In this document: positions 33,362-47,204 of the stretch, piece by piece
Numbering within the stretch: position 1 is the stretch's first letter
Layout of the letters: each line of letters starts with the position of its first letter
Source: Paenibacillus radicibacter
Lineage (GTDB): Bacteria; Bacillota; Bacilli; Paenibacillales; NBRC-103111
Length of the DNA stretch: 64,000 nucleotides
Reading direction: 5' to 3'
Assembly (NCBI RefSeq): GCF_024721995.1
Contig: NZ_JANQBC010000010.1
Span: forward strand, 62,001-126,000
The notes under the pieces: generated by a model
Database searches by the model: none
What the model was told of the DNA's origin: nothing
Seen by the model: the letters and a program-made list of their open reading frames with translations, nothing else
Translations under genes and position numbers: made by a program

Positions 33362-35411
33362 GTCGCACCTCACGTAGGTGCGTGGATTGAAATCTCCAGT
33401 GTCAACGGTAAACTGCCCATTACCCACGTCGCACCTCACGTAGGTGCGTGGATTGAAATTTTAACACTTTCAATAACATCATGGATAATCAGAGTCGCAC
33501 CTCACGTAGGTGCGTGGATTGAAATTTATACTGAGCGTATACCGCTGACGGAACAACGTCGCACCTCACGTAGGTGCGTGGATTGAAATATTTGTAAATC
33601 CACTTGCTTGCCACCATTCCGCGTCGCACCTCACGTAGGTGCGTGGATTGAAATAGTAGGGTCGGGGAGGTTAGAAATATAATAATGTCGCACCTCACGT
33701 AGGTGCGTGGATTGAAATCTTGAAGATCTATATCCACTAGCTCGCAGCCGAGTCGCACCTCACGTAGGTGCGTGGATTGAAATTTCACTCATCATACCCA
33801 TGAACTTTTCAAGCTTGTCGCACCTCACGTAGGTGCGTGGATTGAAATTTCTAGCTGCTCAATATAGCTTTGCGGTAAGAAGTCGCACCTCACGTAGGTG
33901 CGTGGATTGAAATTCCGATCTCGGTCTGTAAAGCAAACACTGTGTTGTCGCACCTCACGTAGGTGCGTGGATTGAAATTCAAACATATCCGAACTCGATT
34001 ATTCGGCAAGTCGCACCTCACGTAGGTGCGTGGATTGAAATTGCATAGTCCCCTAGAACATTGCGTATTTTTTCGTCGCACCTCACGTAGGTGCGTGGAT
34101 TGAAATAATGAATACTGCAATGAACACTGTGGAACCAATGGGTCGCACCTCACGTAGGTGCGTGGATTGAAATAGTCATTCACGCAAGGATAAGCTTATA
34201 GATTCAGTCGCACCTCACGTAGGTGCGTGGATTGAAATTTCAATGACTTTACCTTTTGCATGGTGTCATATGTCGCACCTCACGTAGGTGCGTGGATTGA
34301 AATTTGGGAAAGCCCTCCAATGCGATTTTATCTAAAGTCGCACCTCAAGTAGGTGCGTGGATTGAAATTGCAATATTTATGAACCAAATTTTCTACACCT
34401 CGTCGCACCTCACGTAGGTGCGTGGATTGAAATTCCCAGCTTTGTTCGACTGACTTCACAACCCATGTCGCACCTCACGTAGGTGCGTGGATTGAAATAT
34501 AATACGGGAAATCCAAGTTCGAGTGCGCGTGGTCGCACCTCACGTAGGTGCGTGGATTGAAATTCCGTTATCAAGGAAGCCCCCCCTTATCCGATTGTCG
34601 CACCTCACGTAGGTGCGTGGATTGAAATTCGTTAATGACCGCAATATCTGCCGCTTCATTAGTCGCACCTCACGTAGGTGCGTGGATTGAAATTCGTTAA
34701 TGACCGCAATATCTGCCGCTTCATTAGTCGCACCTCACGTAGGTGCGTGGATTGAAATATCCCGTCCATAAGCGCTTTAATCGCTTTGTCGTCGCACCTC
34801 ACGTAGGTGCGTGGATTGAAATATATCGCGCCTTGTTATCACGACACAGTCACCGGTCGCACCTCACGTAGGTGCGTGGATTGAAATCGCCTGTTGATGG
34901 TGGGGTCATCAACCCTCCTGGTCGCACCTCACGTAGGTGCGTGGATTGAAATGAGTAGATGGTCACAGAGAAGACGAATTTGCGTGTCGCACCTCACGTA
35001 GGTGCGTGGATTGAAATTATTCAATCGATCGTTATCGGCTGAGCCGATAGGTCGCACCTCACGTAGGTGCGTGGATTGAAATACCCATGGGCAGTACGAC
35101 AAAACCACTGCACATAGGTCGCACCTCACGTAGGTGCGTGGATTGAAATTTTGGCATTATTATTGAAATAAGAAACAATTAATGTCGCACCTCACGTAGG
35201 TGCGTGGATTGAAATGAATATCTACGTACTGGTGTATGCGACCATCTTGTCGCACCTCACGTAGGTGCGTGGATTGAAATAACGGCTTTGCTGCAAGTGT
35301 GCCCCATGCTAGTGGTCGCACCTCACGTAGGTGCGTGGATTGAAATTGAGGATCTTGTAAGTCATTGATCTGCATAGTGGTCGCACCTCACGTAGGTGCG
35401 TGGATTGAAAT
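33362..35411 (+). CRISPR. CRISPR array 1, type I-C: 32 repeats, 31 spacers
   Basis: The 32-bp repeat starts GTCGCACCTCACGTAGG and ends GTGCGTGGATTGAAAT; it folds as GCACCT-CACGT-AGGTGC with a 3' handle ending ATTGAAAT, the canonical I-C type cut by Cas5c. Repeat starts run from 33362 to 35380 at 63-67 base intervals; spacers are 31-35 nt. All repeats are identical except the one at 34337 (C to A in the loop). Two neighbouring spacers (34694-34726 and 34759-34790 region preceded by repeats 34662 and 34727) include one exact duplication: the spacer beginning TCGTTAATGACCGCAAT occurs twice in tandem. A more degenerate repeat copy follows at 35447. Confidence 0.98.
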
Positions 35412-35478
35412 TTCGGGCTGTATCGGATATACGAGCTTTAATCTGTGTCACACCATACACAGCTATGTGACCTGAAGA
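35412..35478 (+). repeat. Terminal 35-nt spacer-like segment and degenerate repeat of array 1
   Basis: After the last perfect repeat there is a 35-nt segment (35412-35446), the normal spacer length, then GTCACACCATACACAGCTA (35447 onward, 32 bases in total) that matches the repeat at 19 of 32 positions and keeps a palindrome GTCACA/TGTGAC at the stem positions. This is best read as a strongly decayed last repeat, the oldest end of the array. It overlaps the following terminator by a few bases and lies about 160 bases before cas3. Confidence 0.65.
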
Positions 35479-35518
35479 ACAGTTTTTAGCCTGTGCTAAT
35501 AGCTGTTCTTTTTATTAT
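35475..35518 (+). terminator. Intrinsic terminator between array 1 and cas3
   Basis: Two-tier hairpin AAGAACAG-TTT-TTAGC-CTGT-GCTAA-TAG-CTGTTCTT followed by TTTATTATTA. It should end the array 1 precursor transcript and separate it from the cas genes. Confidence 0.85.
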
Positions 35519-35637
35519 TAGCTCAGTCAAATAAATCCAAAAAAATTCTACATAAGACGCCAATAACATACAGGATTTTCATTTGTCAATGTACAAGTAA
35601 TACTAAGTATCTCACGAGAATTAGGAGGTTTTTCAAA

Positions 35638-38094
35638 ATGAAATCAATTGCTCATATTAGAGAGAGTGATGGTAAAGTTCAAACCGTAGAAGAACATTTG
35701 TTAGAAGTTAAAGAACTAGCAGAAGGATATGGCGACAAGCTTGACTTAAAGCACTTATGTGGACTTGCTGGTTTACTCCATGACTTAGGAAAGTACAAGA
35801 ACGAATTTACTACATACATACTTGCGGCAACTAGTAATGTTGGTACAGCGAAACCAAAGCGAGGTGAGGTTGATCATTCAACTGCAGGAGGGAAACTACT
35901 ATATGAGCGATTCCGTACTCCTAAGAATGCTGGATACAAAGGTCTTGTAGCTGAGATTGTGGGAAATGCTATCATTTCGCATCATTCCTATCTAAAAGAT
36001 TTTCTTAATCCGGATCTGGAATCTCCTTTTTTGTCGCGGGTTAAGTATAAGGTTAAAGGTCTAGAAACATTTGAGCTTACGAAACAAATATTTTTCGACA
36101 AAGTAATGGGTGAACAAGCGTTTAATGAATATGTAGATAAGGCTGCGAAAGAGCTTGAACATATTATTTCGAGAAATTCGACCACTAGTCCTGAAATTAA
36201 ATGCATGTTTCTGACTAAATTTGTGTTTAGTGCATTGATTGATGCAGATCGTACGAATACCCGTATTTTTGAAGAAAATAAACAGGTTGAGCAACCGATC
36301 GATGTTGATTCGCTATTTGATAATTATTATGAAAAATTAATCTTACATATTGAATCTTTGAAAAAGAATACAAACGCCAATTCAAATGTTAACTTACTTC
36401 GAAGTCAAATGTCAGAGCAATGTGATCGTTTTGCCAATAATCCCTCTGGTATTTATACCTTATCGATCCCAACCGGAGGTGGTAAGACATTAGCGAGTTT
36501 AAGATACGCTTTGAAACATGCACTTACCTTTCATAAAAAGCGAATTGTCTATGTTGTGCCGTATACAACAATTATTGAGCAGAACGCAGAAGAAGTACGC
36601 AGAATTTTGAAGGATGACAAGCATATTCTAGAGCATCATTCGAATGTCATAGAAAGTGAGACTGAGGATGACGAAGATCAAGACGGATATGCAGTGACAA
36701 CTCAGCAAAAATTGAAATTAGCCAGAGATAACTGGGACTCGCCAATTATTTTTACAACGATGGTGCAGTTCCTTAATGTGTTCTACGCGAAGGGCAGCCG
36801 GAACATTAGAAGACTACATAACTTATGTGAATCGGTAATTATCTTTGATGAAGTGCAGAAGGTTCCAACTGCTTGTGTGTCTTTATTTAATCATGCGCTT
36901 AACTTTTTAAAAGATTACGGACAATCCAGCATGGTACTATGTACAGCTACACAACCTACACTAGATTTAGTTGAACAAAAACTCAACATAAATAAAGATG
37001 CAGAGATCATTGATGAAATTGATGATGTGGTTGAAGCGTTTAAGCGAATAGAGCTTATTGATCGAGCAACGGATGAAACATTTAATAATGAAAAATTGGC
37101 TGAGTTTGTTCATTCCAGTCTCCAAGAGACTAAAAGTATTCTAGTGATTCTCAATACCAAATCTGTTGTCAAAAAACTGTACGAGCAACTACATCGACAA
37201 GTGATGGATGAGAAGGGGGACATCATTCCGGTCTATTATCTTAGTACTTCAATGTGTGCGTCGCATAGAAAAGACATTCTAGACAAAGTTAGAGGACATC
37301 TATCCAATGATGAAAAAATCATTTGCATCAGCACGCAGTTAATTGAAGCCGGAGTCGATGTGAGCTTTGAATGTGTCATTCGTTCATTGGCGGGATTGGA
37401 TTCTATTGCCCAAGCGGCTGGTCGATGTAATAGACATGGTAAAGATTCGATTCGTCAGGTTTATATGATTGATCATGCAGATGAGAACTTGGATCGTTTG
37501 AAAGAAATTGCAAAGGGTAAAGCGATCACGCAGAAAATGCTCAGAGACTTGAAGTTCGATCCTTCAGATCATGGAGGTCATTTATTATCTCGCCAAGCAA
37601 TGGAGAACTATTTTCAAGAATTCTATATGGATTTAAAAACGGAATTGAATTATTCCATCTCCAAAATCAGAAAGGATATGACCAATCTTTTATTTTCGAG
37701 AAAAAATAATCCAGATTCTTATTCTCGTGCTTATTATGATGCGAAAAAAGAATGGCTGCCCTTGAATATCTCGAACAGCTATGGTACTGCTGCGGATCAT
37801 TTCCAAGTGATTGATAATCTAACGACTTCAGTCATTGTTCCCTATGGTGATGGCAAGGAGATCATTGCAGATTTGAATGGAGCCGGTTCGATCGATGATT
37901 TTTCAAGGCTAATGAAGAAGGCACAGCAATACACGGTTAACCTTTACGAACATGAAGTAAGAAAACTTGATCAGAATAGTGGAATTGAAAGTTGTTTGGA
38001 CGGGAAAGTGTACGTACTTAAAGAAACCGCGTATAGTGAAGATTTTGGATGCGATATAGAAAATGACAGTCAGATGGGGATGTTAGGTCTTTGA
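35638..38094 (+). CDS. cas3: CRISPR-associated nuclease/helicase Cas3 (type I-C)
   Basis: Recruited effector that unwinds and degrades DNA bound by the I-C Cascade, 818 residues. The HD nuclease domain occupies residues 1-230: metal ligands are in LLHDLGK (His48-Asp49) and ISHHSYLKD. The superfamily 2 helicase follows, with Walker A PTGGGKT (Lys283), motif II DEVQ (404-407), motif III STQLIEAGVDVSF and motif VI QAAGRCNRHGK. A C-terminal domain completes it. TAGGAGG lies 9 bases before ATG. It is separated by 93 bases from cas5c, so may have its own transcript. Confidence 0.97.
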   Translation: MKSIAHIRESDGKVQTVEEHLLEVKELAEGYGDKLDLKHLCGLAGLLHDLGKYKNEFTTYILAATSNVGTAKPKRGEVDHSTAGGKLLYERFRTPKNAGYKGLVAEIVGNAIISHHSYLKDFLNPDLESPFLSRVKYKVKGLETFELTKQIFFDKVMGEQAFNEYVDKAAKELEHIISRNSTTSPEIKCMFLTKFVFSALIDADRTNTRIFEENKQVEQPIDVDSLFDNYYEKLILHIESLKKNTNANSNVNLLRSQMSEQCDRFANNPSGIYTLSIPTGGGKTLASLRYALKHALTFHKKRIVYVVPYTTIIEQNAEEVRRILKDDKHILEHHSNVIESETEDDEDQDGYAVTTQQKLKLARDNWDSPIIFTTMVQFLNVFYAKGSRNIRRLHNLCESVIIFDEVQKVPTACVSLFNHALNFLKDYGQSSMVLCTATQPTLDLVEQKLNINKDAEIIDEIDDVVEAFKRIELIDRATDETFNNEKLAEFVHSSLQETKSILVILNTKSVVKKLYEQLHRQVMDEKGDIIPVYYLSTSMCASHRKDILDKVRGHLSNDEKIICISTQLIEAGVDVSFECVIRSLAGLDSIAQAAGRCNRHGKDSIRQVYMIDHADENLDRLKEIAKGKAITQKMLRDLKFDPSDHGGHLLSRQAMENYFQEFYMDLKTELNYSISKIRKDMTNLLFSRKNNPDSYSRAYYDAKKEWLPLNISNSYGTAADHFQVIDNLTTSVIVPYGDGKEIIADLNGAGSIDDFSRLMKKAQQYTVNLYEHEVRKLDQNSGIESCLDGKVYVLKETAYSEDFGCDIENDSQMGMLGL

Positions 38095-38187
38095 TTTGGT
38101 ACATTTATTCGAGTAAATTCGATTAATTATCCTATGTTCCATGATAGAATGGAATAGATTCAAAAAACTGGAAAGGAGGATTTCTGA

Positions 38188-38907
38188 GTGAGAAATAGCA
38201 TTGAGTTCGAAGTGTATGGGGATTATGCACTCTTTACAGATCCGTTAACGAAATTAGGTGGAGAAAAATTAAGCTACCAAGTACCTACGTACCAGGCTAT
38301 TAAGGGTATTTGCGAAAGCGTTTACTGGAAGCCTACAATTATGTATATTGTGGACGAAGTACGGATTATGAATGCTATTCGGATGGAATCCAAAGGGATA
38401 CGACCGATCGATTACGGTGGAGGCAATACACTTGCTAATTACACCTATTTAAGAGACGTACGCTATCAGGTAAGGGCGCATTTTGAGTTTAACATGCACC
38501 GACCTGAGTTAGAACTAGACCGTAACGAACACAAGCATCATAACGTACTCAAACGTTCTTTACGTGCTGGAGGAAGAAGGGATATATTTCTTGGAGCTCG
38601 TGAGTGCCAAGCGTATGTTGAACCATGTGTATTCGGTGAGGGTAAAAGTTTCTATGATAATTATGGAGATATTCACCTCGGTACGATGATTCATGGCATC
38701 AATTACCCAGATGAGACAGGTAGAAACCAGATGGAAGTTCGTCTGTGGAATCCAGTTATGAAGGATGGAATTATTCAATTCCTACGACCTGAAGCATGTT
38801 CACAAGTACGTACAATTTCAGAGATGGAGCCGAAGTTGTTTACCGGTGAGAATGTAGAATCAATAGATGCCCTGTTTGCACAAATAGGAGAGGAGGGCAA
38901 CTTGTGA
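38188..38907 (+). CDS. cas5c: Cas5c (Cas5d) crRNA-processing subunit
   Basis: A 239-residue RAMP protein that in I-C systems replaces Cas6: it cuts the precursor at the repeat hairpin and stays on the crRNA 5' handle. The N-terminus [37 protein letters not shown] is characteristic. The catalytic Lys/His pair is expected in the segment [12 protein letters not shown], and the glycine-rich loop is [28 protein letters not shown] lies 9 bases before GTG 38188. It overlaps cas8c by 4 bases (GTGA). The absence of a cas6 gene in the locus agrees with this role. Confidence 0.96.
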   Translation: MRNSIEFEVYGDYALFTDPLTKLGGEKLSYQVPTYQAIKGICESVYWKPTIMYIVDEVRIMNAIRMESKGIRPIDYGGGNTLANYTYLRDVRYQVRAHFEFNMHRPELELDRNEHKHHNVLKRSLRAGGRRDIFLGARECQAYVEPCVFGEGKSFYDNYGDIHLGTMIHGINYPDETGRNQMEVRLWNPVMKDGIIQFLRPEACSQVRTISEMEPKLFTGENVESIDALFAQIGEEGNL

Positions 38908-40814
38908 GCTGGTTATTAAATCTTTATGAGACGTATGATGCGAATCTGGATCGTGTGGGTGAAGTGGAGCGGAAATTTAATGGGCAAGAGTTTACACTTT
39001 TACCAATCTCGCATACGACGCAAACCGCACATCTTGAGGTCACAATAACGGAAGATGGCAGGTTCCATTCCGCAGATTTTATTAATAAAAGTGATGCGAA
39101 TACGTTAATACCTTGTACGGAAGACTCTGCGAGTCGGGCGGGCTCTGTGGTCGCACCGTATCCACTTCACGATAAAATCAGTTACGTAGCAGGTGACCAT
39201 ATTGCATATGGTGGCGAGGTGAAGAAGGAAGATCCTTTTACTTCATACATAAATAATTTACAAGGTTGGGTCGATTCACCCCATGGTCATGCAAAAGTAA
39301 AAAGTATTTATAACTATCTGAAACAAGGCCGTCTTATTCAGGATTTGGTAGAAGTCGGGAAGCTCGTGGTGGATGAGAATAATCGATTGATCGGTAAATG
39401 GGATAAGAAATATACTTCGCTATACCCAGAAAAACCTATGATATTCTCTGCTATTGCTGGTGAGCAAGATGGTGCCTTTATCCGTTTTAATATTCGTTCC
39501 AAAGACAAGATCAAAGTATGGGAAGATCGAGAAGTTTATGAATCTTTCATTCAGTTCTACCAACACAAATTAAGTGATGAACGGCTTTGTTATGTAACAG
39601 GAAAATCACTTCCAAGTACGGATAAACATGCAAATAAAATTCGTAACGCAGCGGATAAAGCCAAGCTTATTTCTGCTAATGACAAGAGTGGTTTTACCTA
39701 TAGGGGACGCTTTAGTCAGAGTGATGAAGCAGCCAGTATCAGTTATGAAGTTTCGCAAAAAGCCCATAATGCACTAAAGTGGCTTATTAATCGTCAAGGT
39801 AAGATCATTGATCAGCGTGTCTTTTTAGTATGGGCAAATCATGAAGTTGAAGTTATTCCTCCTGAAGAAGACTCTCTGTTCTATGGTTCAGATTCGATCG
39901 TTGTGAATGAACAAAAAGCGTTTACGAATGAAAGTTTTGCTCATGAAATTTCTAAGGCTTTGGAAGGATATAAGAATCGTGTAACAACGGATATGAGTAT
40001 CAATTTAATCGTATTAGATTCAGCTACTACTGGCCGTATGGCTGTTCTGTATTATCGCAATATGGACAAGCAGTTATATTTTGAACGAATAATACATTGG
40101 CACTCGACTTGTGTGTGGCTTCATCGTTATCGTAAGAATGAAAGTGGCGAACCGATACAATTCTACGGTGCACCAGCAACTAAAGATATTGCATTTGCAG
40201 CGTATGGTTTGAATGCTAATGAAAAAGTCGTTAAAGGGCTAATGGAACGAATGCTTCCTTGCATTGTAGATGGAACCCGAATACCTTTGGATATTGTGAA
40301 AAGCGCAGTTGGGCGGGCATCTAATCCTGTGTCTATGGACAAGTGGGAGTGGGAGAAAACGCTTAGTATCGCATGTTCATTGCTAAATAAAACTTTATTG
40401 GATAAAGGGGAGGGGTACGAAGTGGCATTAGACAAAGAAAATATGGATCGTGACTATTTATTTGGTCGATTGTTGGCGGTTGCAGATGTTTTAGAAAGAC
40501 GAGCTTTAGGATCAGATGAAAAGCGTGCAAGTAATGCGATACGTTATATGAATTCTTTCTCACAGCACCCAGCTAGAACTTGGTCAACCATTCAAGCAAG
40601 CTTACAGCCCTATCAGGCAAAATTGGGTATGAAAGCAATTGATTTATCTAAACTTATCGATGAAATTGCTTCTAATATCAAATATGAAGACTTTAATAAC
40701 AGACCGTTGTCTGGGAAATATTTATTAGGTTACTACAGTCAACGTCATGATTATTATCAGTCTAAAAAGAAGAATGAAGATACAGAAGAACAATCCAATA
40801 AAGAGGAGATGTAA
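38904..40814 (+). CDS. cas8c: Cas8c (Csd1) large subunit
   Basis: Large subunit of I-C Cascade, 636 residues, that recognises the PAM. The N-terminus [16 protein letters not shown] and the region [13 protein letters not shown] are typical Csd1. The central [13 protein letters not shown]-like stretch ([16 protein letters not shown]) and the C-terminal helical part ([19 protein letters not shown]...[19 protein letters not shown]) match the family; in other I-C systems an internal start in this gene yields the small subunit Cas11c, which may apply here. GTG start overlaps cas5c by 4 bases. Confidence 0.96.
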   Translation: MSWLLNLYETYDANLDRVGEVERKFNGQEFTLLPISHTTQTAHLEVTITEDGRFHSADFINKSDANTLIPCTEDSASRAGSVVAPYPLHDKISYVAGDHIAYGGEVKKEDPFTSYINNLQGWVDSPHGHAKVKSIYNYLKQGRLIQDLVEVGKLVVDENNRLIGKWDKKYTSLYPEKPMIFSAIAGEQDGAFIRFNIRSKDKIKVWEDREVYESFIQFYQHKLSDERLCYVTGKSLPSTDKHANKIRNAADKAKLISANDKSGFTYRGRFSQSDEAASISYEVSQKAHNALKWLINRQGKIIDQRVFLVWANHEVEVIPPEEDSLFYGSDSIVVNEQKAFTNESFAHEISKALEGYKNRVTTDMSINLIVLDSATTGRMAVLYYRNMDKQLYFERIIHWHSTCVWLHRYRKNESGEPIQFYGAPATKDIAFAAYGLNANEKVVKGLMERMLPCIVDGTRIPLDIVKSAVGRASNPVSMDKWEWEKTLSIACSLLNKTLLDKGEGYEVALDKENMDRDYLFGRLLAVADVLERRALGSDEKRASNAIRYMNSFSQHPARTWSTIQASLQPYQAKLGMKAIDLSKLIDEIASNIKYEDFNNRPLSGKYLLGYYSQRHDYYQSKKKNEDTEEQSNKEEM

Positions 40815-40816
40815 AC

Positions 40817-41677
40817 ATGACCATTTTAAATCATAAAATTGATTTTGCAGTCGTATTCTCAGTTTCTAAGGCTAATCCTAATGGTGATCCTTTAAATGGT
40901 AATAGACCACGTCAAAACTATGATGGTCTTGGTGAGATTTCGGACGTTGCTCTAAAACGTAAAATTAGAAATCGTCTGCAGGATATGGGGGAGTCGATTT
41001 TTGTACAGTCTAATGACCGCAACACTGACAATTATAAGAGCTTGAAAGAACGTGCGGAAGCCAATACTGCTTTGGCAAAGATCATGAAAGCGAAGGATGG
41101 TTCAAGCGAAGATTTTGCACAATTAGCTTGTGAACAGTGGATGGATGTTCGAAGCTTTGGACAAGTATTTGCTTTTAAAGGAGGGGCTGATAAAGGGGTT
41201 TCTGTTGGGGTTCGTGGTCCTGTATCCATTCACACAGCAACCAGCGTCGATCCAATCGATATTACGAGTATGCAAATTACCAAGAGTGTCAATTCCGAAC
41301 CAGGGGATAAGAAAGGTTCAGATACAATGGGTATGAAGCACCGTGTAGATTTTGGGGTGTATGTATTTAAAGGCAGCATTAACACACAACTAGCAGAAAA
41401 AACTAGATTTACAATTGAGGACGCTGAAAAATTGAAACTAGCTCTTATCACATTATTTGAAAATGATGCATCTTCTGCTAGACCAGATGGTAGCATGGAG
41501 GTTGTTAAAGTGTATTGGTGGGAGCATCAGTCAAAACTTGGACAATATTCTTCTGCCAAAGTACATCGCTCTATAGAAGTGCAATCGAATAAGGAAGAGC
41601 CTAGATCGTTTGAAGATTACACAATTACCTTACATGAACTTGAAGGATTGAAAGTTGAGGTTCTGGATGGTCAATAA
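40817..41677 (+). CDS. cas7c: Cas7c (Csd2) backbone subunit
   Basis: Backbone RAMP protein that coats the crRNA spacer, 286 residues. The Csd2/Csh2 signature is DFAVVFSVSKANPNGDPLNGNRPRQNYDGLGEISDVALKRKIRNRLQD. MDVRSFGQVFAF and MGMKHRVDFGVYVFKGSIN are further conserved regions. AAGAGGAG precedes the ATG; the gene is 2 bases behind cas8c and overlaps cas4 by 11 bases. Confidence 0.97.
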   Translation: MTILNHKIDFAVVFSVSKANPNGDPLNGNRPRQNYDGLGEISDVALKRKIRNRLQDMGESIFVQSNDRNTDNYKSLKERAEANTALAKIMKAKDGSSEDFAQLACEQWMDVRSFGQVFAFKGGADKGVSVGVRGPVSIHTATSVDPIDITSMQITKSVNSEPGDKKGSDTMGMKHRVDFGVYVFKGSINTQLAEKTRFTIEDAEKLKLALITLFENDASSARPDGSMEVVKVYWWEHQSKLGQYSSAKVHRSIEVQSNKEEPRSFEDYTITLHELEGLKVEVLDGQ

Positions 41678-42326
41678 TGATGAAGATGATTATCTAATGC
41701 TGTCAGGAATTCAACATTTCCAGTTCTGCAAGCGTCAATGGGCACTCATTCATATTGAGCAACAATGGGTAGAGAACGTCAAGACAATTGAGGGGCAGCA
41801 TCTTCATCGTCATGCAGACAAACCTTTTACAAGAGAGAAACGTGGTGACAAGCTAGTAGTTCGGTCGATGTCTGTTAAATCTAGAGATCTTAAAATTACA
41901 GGGGTTTGCGATGTTGTCGAATTTATCCAAGATCCGTGTGGTGTAGAGATTAATGGAGCAGAGGGTAAGTACCTAGCTTATCCAATTGAGTATAAGCGTG
42001 GCAAACCGAAGACGGATGAATCGGATATTCTACAATTAGCTGCACAAGCCATTTGCTTAGAGGAAATGCTTCTATGTGAAATTGATACGGGGTTCATTTT
42101 TTATAATGAAATTAAACATCGAGTTGAAGTACCGTTAACACCAGAGATTAAGAAGAAAGTACAAAAAATCATAGCTGAAATGTATGATTATTATGGACGA
42201 AATCATACACCAAGGGTAAAAACAGGGTCATTCTGCAATAATTGTTCCCTTCAACAAATTTGTATGCCTGCGCTAATGAATAAAAAGACAGTCAGAAGTT
42301 ATATTGAAGGGGCGATTAAAGAATGA
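41667..42326 (+). CDS. cas4: Cas4 nuclease (adaptation)
   Basis: RecB-like nuclease with an iron-sulfur cluster, 219 residues, that trims pre-spacers and selects those with a PAM. An N-terminal Cys in QFCKRQW and three C-terminal Cys in FCNNCSLQQIC are the cluster ligands. The active-site motifs are GVCDVVEF (Asp), YPIEYKRGKPK (Glu-Lys of the RecB QxxxY family) and QLAAQAICLEE. ATG 41667 has GAGG 6 bases before it; the frame extends to a TTG at 41655 without a ribosome binding site. It overlaps cas7 by 11 bases and cas1 by 4. Confidence 0.95.
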   Translation: MVNNDEDDYLMLSGIQHFQFCKRQWALIHIEQQWVENVKTIEGQHLHRHADKPFTREKRGDKLVVRSMSVKSRDLKITGVCDVVEFIQDPCGVEINGAEGKYLAYPIEYKRGKPKTDESDILQLAAQAICLEEMLLCEIDTGFIFYNEIKHRVEVPLTPEIKKKVQKIIAEMYDYYGRNHTPRVKTGSFCNNCSLQQICMPALMNKKTVRSYIEGAIKE

Positions 42327-43354
42327 AACGTCTATTAAACACGCTGTACATCACACAATCTGATGTCTATATGTCGTTGGATGGAGATAATATTAAGCTA
42401 TCTATAGGCGAAGAGTTGCTTGGCAGGTTTCCTCTTCATAATCTGGAGTCTATTGTTTCATTTGGCTATACAGGTGCTAGTCCTGCATTAATGGGATATT
42501 GTGCGGAGCGAGATATTGCGATCACATTTTTAACGATGAGCGGTAGATTTCTGGCTAGGGTGATCGGTCAAAGTAAGGGGAATGTTATTCTAAGAAAAAG
42601 ACAGTATCAGATCTCTGATGACGAGTCGATGTCGGCACGAATTGCCCGGAATTTTATTGTAGGGAAGATTTACAATCACAAATGGATGATTGAAAGAACG
42701 ACAAGAGAATATCCGATGCGGATTGATGTGAGTCAATTTAAAGAGATATCAGGCCAACTTTCATCAATTATTCAAGATGTGAGAGCCTGTGAGGATTTAG
42801 AACGACTACGTGGACTAGAGGGACAAGCAGCTGTAAGTTACAACAAGACGCTAGGGCAGATGGTCTTACAGCAAAATGAGGACTTCTACTTCAATTCTCG
42901 CACACGCCGACCTCCACTTGATAATATGAACGCGATGTTATCGTTCGCCTATACATTACTTTCGAATGATACAGCAGCGGCTCTGGAAGCAGTCGGACTA
43001 GATGCATATGTTGGATTTCTGCACCGTGATCGACCGGGTCGTGCTTCACTTGCTTTGGATGTAATGGAAGAACTGCGTGGTGTGTATGCTGATAAATTTG
43101 TATTGGCGTTAATTAACAAGAAAGTAGTTAATAAAGATGATTTTTATAAGAAGGAAAATGGCGCAGTCCTAATGACGGATGATGCGAGGAAGAAATTTTT
43201 AAAAGCATGGCAAGAGAAAAAGCAAGAAAAGATTACACATCCCTATTTAGGTGAGAAAATTTCCTGGGGATTAGTTCCGCATGCACAAGCTTTGCTATTA
43301 GCACGTTATTTGCGTAATGATTTGGATGAATACCCTCCATTTTTATGGAAGTAG
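42323..43354 (+). CDS. cas1: Cas1 integrase (type I-C)
   Basis: Metal-dependent integrase that inserts spacers at the leader end, 343 residues of the I-C Cas1 subtype. The N-terminal beta domain (MKRLLNTLYITQSDVYMSLDGDNIKLSI) is followed by the helical catalytic domain; the metal ligands are expected at Glu in RGLEGQAA (about residue 166), His in GFLHRDRPGRASLALD (about 234) and Asp/Glu in the following VMEEL. It overlaps cas4 by 4 bases (ATGA) and ends directly at the start of the cas2 region. Confidence 0.97.
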   Translation: MKRLLNTLYITQSDVYMSLDGDNIKLSIGEELLGRFPLHNLESIVSFGYTGASPALMGYCAERDIAITFLTMSGRFLARVIGQSKGNVILRKRQYQISDDESMSARIARNFIVGKIYNHKWMIERTTREYPMRIDVSQFKEISGQLSSIIQDVRACEDLERLRGLEGQAAVSYNKTLGQMVLQQNEDFYFNSRTRRPPLDNMNAMLSFAYTLLSNDTAAALEAVGLDAYVGFLHRDRPGRASLALDVMEELRGVYADKFVLALINKKVVNKDDFYKKENGAVLMTDDARKKFLKAWQEKKQEKITHPYLGEKISWGLVPHAQALLLARYLRNDLDEYPPFLWK

Positions 43355-43363
43355 GTGGAAGAG

Positions 43364-43654
43364 ATGCTTGTATTAATCACCTATGATGTAAGTACAACGA
43401 GTAACGGTGGTCAACGAAGGCTGCGGCAAGTCTCCAAAGCATGTCAAAACTACGGACAGCGTGTCCAAAATTCGGTATTTGAATGTAATATAGATGCTAC
43501 GCAGTTGGCAAGTCTTAAGATCCAACTAAAAGAAATTATCGATCAGAAGCAAGATAGTCTACGATTCTATCAGTTGGGTAACAACTATAAGAGTAAGGTT
43601 GAACACTTCGGAATCAAAGAATCAATTGATCTGGAAGGGCTGTTGATTTTGTAG
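43364..43654 (+). CDS. cas2: Cas2 (type I-C)
   Basis: A 96-residue ferredoxin-fold partner of Cas1 that bridges the two Cas1 dimers. MLVLITYDVSTTSNGGQRRLRQVSKACQNYGQRVQNSVFEC is the classical Cas2 N-terminus with the strand 1 Asp. ATG 43364 follows GGTGGAAGAG; the GTG at 43355 abuts the cas1 stop and lacks a ribosome binding site. The last base of its stop codon is already the first base of the conserved inverted repeat in the array 2 leader. Confidence 0.96.
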   Translation: MLVLITYDVSTTSNGGQRRLRQVSKACQNYGQRVQNSVFECNIDATQLASLKIQLKEIIDQKQDSLRFYQLGNNYKSKVEHFGIKESIDLEGLLIL

Positions 43655-43822
43655 TGCGAATGTATAGTTCACTTGATTTCCCTGGGGGATTCGCACCAAT
43701 AATTTCACATTAATTGGAAATAAAGATTAGGTATATGGAAACAATGATTGATTTTTTGAATGATTCGATCATGAATTTGCTGATTCTCGCGAAATTGTAA
43801 TCTATTATGATGCAATTTCGCT
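43655..43822 (+). promoter_or_regulatory. Leader of CRISPR array 2
   Basis: A short AT-rich leader. An inverted repeat GTGCGAAT...ATTCGCAC(C) at 43654-43697 corresponds to 33181-33225 in leader 1. It ends in an inverted repeat GCGAAATTG (43789-43797) / CAATTTCGC (43813-43821) one base before the first repeat. Both leaders end TTTCGCT directly before GTCGCACC. Confidence 0.8.
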
Positions 43823-47177
<3,355 letters not shown>

Positions 47178-47204
47178 ACCTAACCTAACAGGAGGCTCGC
47201 GATT

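Noticed and set aside
33489-35375. Minus-strand reading frames of 66-99 codons across array 1 and similar ones in array 2 (45417-47174)
   Set aside because: They consist of the translated CRISPR repeat at regular spacing and have no ribosome binding sites.
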